Shown here: one piece after another, positions 60,749-64,000 of the stretch
Numbering within the stretch: position 1 is the first letter of the stretch
How the letters are laid out: every line of letters starts with the position of its first letter
Assembly (NCBI GenBank): GCA_032207245.1
Contig: CM063498.1
Span: 52,373,339 to 52,437,338, forward strand
DNA length: 64,000 nucleotides
Direction: 5' to 3'
Origin: Pardosa pseudoannulata
Lineage: Eukaryota > Arthropoda > Arachnida > Araneae > Lycosidae
Notes under the pieces: generated by a model
Database searches by the model: none
The model's input: the letters and a program-made list of their open reading frames with translations, nothing else
What the model was told of the DNA's origin: nothing
Program-made: the position numbers and the translations under genes

Positions 60749-61897
60749 TCCTCTCGCTGCGTATTTTTTCTTTTATCAAAATAGGTTAAAAAATTGCGTA
60801 TTTTTTTATTACATGTTTGAAATCTATATATATTTTAGAGTTAAAATATACAAAACGTTTTCTTGCACAAGAGTTTTTTTAATATAGAATAAGGTCCTAA
60901 ATAAAAGGTGTTCTGAGTAATGAAATTGAAGAATAATGATGTAAAAGATAAATTTTGAAAATTAATCTTGGTTAAATTTTCCTTTATTTTATAAAATACA
61001 AAAGCAAAACATATATACTAATTAAAAATGCAAAAGACTTAGAAAACATTTATTAGAAATGAAGTCTTGTATGATAAATTTCGAAACAAGGCTCGAGGCA
61101 AAATCCTACCCCGCAATCCTTGCACCAAATTAGAGTTTCTTTTCGAAGTTTTTATTCCCTCTTCAGTTTTTTTTAACAACAGACAGCACACTATTTACGA
61201 GGCTCTTTCTTGTAGGATTTGGGTGTATATGGCTTGCAAAGTGTCGAGCAGTTATTGTCATGGGTCTATTACTGTCATGTACTGTTGGTCTCTTTTACTA
61301 TTATTTGCAACATAACATCGTCAAAATAAAGTTCAAAATAGTCCAAAACAGTTGCATTATTTTCCAAAGTGAAATTTAGTCCAATGAAAGGAAATGAAGC
61401 AGGAGCTGGTGGTATATTTTGCTTATCAATTTTACACCACTGTCGAACATTTTGAATAGAAAATGAACTTTCAGATTCATCACTATCCGTAAAGGAATCC
61501 AAGAAATTATCTTCAGTTTCACTATAATTGCTTCAATATACTTGAAATCAGAATCAGAAGTGCTATCAGTGTCGGAAATATCGACAGGAGTATATGTTAT
61601 ACCACTGGTGAAACGCTTCCTGCCAGACATCTTTCAGCTATGAAAACCGAGCTCAAAATGCTACAAAAAATTCTTCTATATTTAGCAGAAATCTGGACAA
61701 TTAAAGCCATATGCTATTTTACAGGTAAATAAACAATTAAAAATCACAGTAAAACCAAAATGAAAGAATAAACGGGGAAATAGAGTGCTGTACAGTAAAA
61801 TTTACGGCTAAAATGCATGCCCGCGGAAATATCAGGTTGTGCAAATTTTACTACATCTATGTTGCCCGTGGAAATCGTTTGATACGTAGCGAGAGGG
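60749..61897 (-). mobile_element. piggyBac-like transposon, internally deleted
   Basis: The left end TCCTCTCGCTGCGTAT and the right end read inward CCCTCTCGCTACGTAT are matched inverted repeats. Both are flanked by TTAA (60745-60748 and 61898-61901), the strict piggyBac target. Inside the right end 'gcccgcggaaata' and 'gcccgtggaaatc' form a subterminal direct repeat. At 1149 bp it is about half the length of an autonomous element. Confidence 0.93.
61275..61630 (-). pseudogene. piggyBac-like transposase N-terminal remnant
   Basis: Starting at 61630 the frame reads MSGRKRFTSGITYTPVDISD, an acidic Ser/Asp-rich start, and is shifted once near 61510. It then continues as QWCKIDKQNIPPAPASFPFI and FELYFDDVMLQIIVKETN. 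The PP-x-FPF-G block and the FxLxFDDxxLxxIVxETN block are characteristic of the start of the DDE_Tnp_1_7 region. The catalytic part is deleted. Confidence 0.9.
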
Positions 61898-61901
61898 TTA
61901 A

Positions 61902-62088
61902 TCACAAAAGAGGAGTAATCTGGCATTATACTTCTATAGTTAAGCACCATGAGCTCACAGACGAAGTTAAGGTTTCCATGCGTTATCTGTTCTAGACTCT
62001 AAATGATTTTCTAAACCAAATCAGGATGCCAAATGAGCATAGGAGTCTAATAATTTATAGCGTTAATTATTATTATTACTAGCATACA
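61902..62088. other. AT-rich spacer
   Basis: Nothing recognised between the piggyBac target and the Helitron. Confidence 0.4.
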
Positions 62089-63109
62089 GCTCGTCATATG
62101 ACGGGATTAGTAAAATTTTTAATTTTGCAGAATTGTAAATTATCCTATGAGGAAGGTAAAAAAATGGTTTGTTTTTTGGCTGAGAATTATCTGGTACACG
62201 TTTAGTAATTTGTTCATCTTCATACTCCTCTAAAGCCTCCCGTGTGCATGCAGTGTAGAATCATATTGTATTCATTCAGTCAAACCGTGTGGTTATGTAT
62301 AAAAAAGAAATACACAAACGAACAAACTTCTTAATTTTCAATGATGTATAACTTAAACTCTAGCTAGATATTTATTAGTCCGTGAAATAGACTCCTAGAC
62401 TTTTATGAAAATAATTTGCTGTTAATACCGGGGATAAAATTTTCATTGAAACGAAAAATAATTGATGATTAAATTTAAAATTATCCCATAGGTACCTAAT
62501 CTATTATTTACGACAAATATAAAATAAAATTATTTCAATTCTAAGTTCAGTGATAAAACGTATGAAAATAATGCAGACGATATTTAAATAATTTAAAATA
62601 AGAAATGATTAAATGACATGGTTAAAGGAATGAAGTGATAATACTAGAATGGTTTGGTTTGGAGTGCTACGGTTACTTTTTGCAACACTAGGGCTAATGA
62701 TACCGGGACCTATAGCTTAAAGCCGATTCCGAACGGCTACGAACATCCATGACACTGTGGGATTCGAACCCACGAACTCCGGTACCGAATGCCAGCACCC
62801 TAACCAATCGGCCTTCGTTCGGCCCATATTGCTAGAAAAAATGTTATTTTAACCTACTTATTATGTGATAAATTGATAAATTTAATCGCCTGCTCTTAAC
62901 CTTTAAAAATAGGGCTTGAAATAATGATATTAAACTCTTGTAAAGGTGGGAAGAGGTGGATTTTGAACGTTTTAAAGACTTGCTTTGAATTTTGCTAACC
63001 CTAATTCATCAAGAATCTAATATGGATGCTCCTATCCATTCAAAATCCAACCGCTTCATAAATTCGAGGGCAGACAGACATATAACTTAGGTTATTATTA
63101 TATAGGGGA
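62089..63109 (-). mobile_element. non-autonomous Helitron, copy 3, carrying a SINE
   Basis: On the minus strand it begins TCCCCTATATAATAATAACC and ends GAGCTGTATGCTAG. A perfect CGTCATATGACG palindrome lies about 10 bases before the CTAG end. A and T flank it. The body is colinear with 14125-14932, except for the SINE at 62650-62825. The words EEYEDEQITK and VPDNSQPKNKPFF are again readable on the minus strand near 62200. Confidence 0.9.
62650..62825 (-). mobile_element. SINE family 1, best-preserved full-length copy
   Basis: On the minus strand it has a tRNA-like head: gccgaacgaaggccgattgg, A-box-like 'gattggttagggtgctgg' and B-box 'gggttcgaatccc'. The body 'atggatgttcgtagccg', 'ctttaagctataggtcccgg' and 'gtagcactccaaacc' follows. 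It interrupts the Helitron; imperfect repeats 'ataatactagaa' and 'atattgctagaa' flank it, and the Helitron copy at 14690 has the empty site. Confidence 0.92.
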
Positions 63110-63966
63110 TACACACAGGCACACACACATAGATATTTATGTACTGAACTCATTCATATAATAAACAATAAAAATGTCATTAAACATTCCCAAGCCGAAA
63201 TGGTCAATATAAAATTCACTGGGACAGATTTTAGAGAGTTATTTAAATTATTCTTATTTAAATAAGAAGCTTTTAAAAATATATAATTTCCGCTAGTGTG
63301 TTCCCACAAATAAAGCAATACATGCATGAGCTTTCCTTTTAGAGTCAGTTTACACAAAGAGGGAGAAAAATGTTAAATAAATGATTTTGAAATAATTTTA
63401 TTTAATTATCTAGATGCTTCATTCAATATTAGTAAACCATTTTGACTTGGATCTTTTCTCAATTTATTGTCTCTTCTTTTAATTTATTTCAATGTCAGCG
63501 TTTTTATTTTTTCCTTTCAAGTATGTTCGCCGAGTGACAAAGCTTAATGTGGGTAAGAATTTGATTTATGTCACATTTTTAGCTTTAAAATGCATAACTC
63601 TTATGTCGTAGAAAAGTTTATTTTTGTATCTTTAAATAAATGAATTACTTTGTCGATCTTTTTTTAATGAAATGTCAACAGGAAGTGTTTGAGTATCTAG
63701 CAAGTGCCAAGTGGGAACTTCTCAAATAGGGATTTTTTGAAATGATTCTCTACTTAAATCTGAAAAATTCAAAGGAAAAATGTTATTTAAATGCCATGTA
63801 TTCAAATTCAATACTCAGAATTAATTAAAAGTTTTTAAATCTGTCTTTGAGAAGTATAATAATGACGACTTTGTTAAGTAGAATTGAAGTATTTACGTTT
63901 TGATTAGATAAGGAATTTGGGTTTACGGGACACGATGATACATTAAATATCACTGTTTTTTAATTA
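63110..63966. other. AT-rich sequence, nothing recognised
   Basis: A short CA run at 63112-63130 and no gene or repeat that can be supported. Confidence 0.4.
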
Positions 63967-64000
63967 CAGTCGAACTCATGTATAACGAGCTCGGATTTAC
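63967..64000. mobile_element. left terminus of a pogo/Tigger-type element, cut by window end
   Basis: After TA (63965-63966) the sequence CAGTCGAACTCATGTATAAC has the same plan as the Tigger termini at 53678 and 557 (CA-T-GAAC...TATAACGA). Only 34 bp are visible. Confidence 0.65.

Noticed and set aside
62750..62825. Functional tRNA gene on the minus strand
   Set aside because: Pol III boxes are present, but the same head heads several SINE copies with a common body, and the acceptor ends do not pair as in a true tRNA.

Overview
This is AT-rich eukaryotic DNA with no recognisable host protein-coding gene, rRNA or functional tRNA. Almost all of the identifiable sequence is transposons, solo LTRs, SINEs, microsatellites and tandem arrays. 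The reverse-transcriptase remnant (LINE with YVDD and an RNase H start, ending in an ACCAACC-type tail), the Tc1 elements and the tRNA-headed SINEs suggest a chelicerate arthropod, possibly a spider. That assignment is an inference from element style, not a database match.

Layout. 1-557: end of a pogo/Tigger element. 1.4-4.1 kb: a short local repeat in direct and inverted copies. 4.1-15.2 kb: several copies of a dispersed repeat called R here, each interrupted by a different insertion: a Tc1 element (4541-5757), a hAT-type MITE (9725-10385), a solo LTR (10511-11272), a pogo-like element (12658-13465) and a Helitron (14125-14932). Between them lie a Tc1-group fragment, a tRNA-derived SINE, and a SINE whose 110-bp body has become a 15-copy tandem array (7697-9405). 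15742-31984: a higher-order satellite of about 16 kb. It is built from a ~258-bp monomer related to R plus eight copies of the same ~1.09-kb solo LTR. 31985-34320: the R tail and seven ~200-bp tandem units. 35-37 kb: a solo LTR and a decayed Tc1.

38.6-42.2 kb: two copies of one hAT MITE in opposite orientation, one of them inside a 3-unit tandem repeat, followed by a second SINE-body tandem array. 43-52 kb: long AT microsatellites, a second SINE family, a small hAT, a Helitron, and one AT microsatellite tract split by three solo LTRs and a pogo element. 52.1-53.5 kb: a 5'-truncated LINE with target duplication. 53.7-58.6 kb: two pogo/Tigger elements and a hAT nested in another hAT. 58.7-64 kb: microsatellites, a further solo LTR in an AT tract, a purine-rich tract, an internally deleted piggyBac, a Helitron carrying a SINE, and the start of another pogo-type terminus.

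The most unusual structures are the satellite that captured and co-amplified an LTR, two independent conversions of SINE bodies into tandem arrays, and AT microsatellites acting as repeated landing sites. Many insertions can be delimited exactly because a target duplication or a paralogous empty site is present in the same window. All coordinates were read by eye; edges without a target duplication may be off by several bases.
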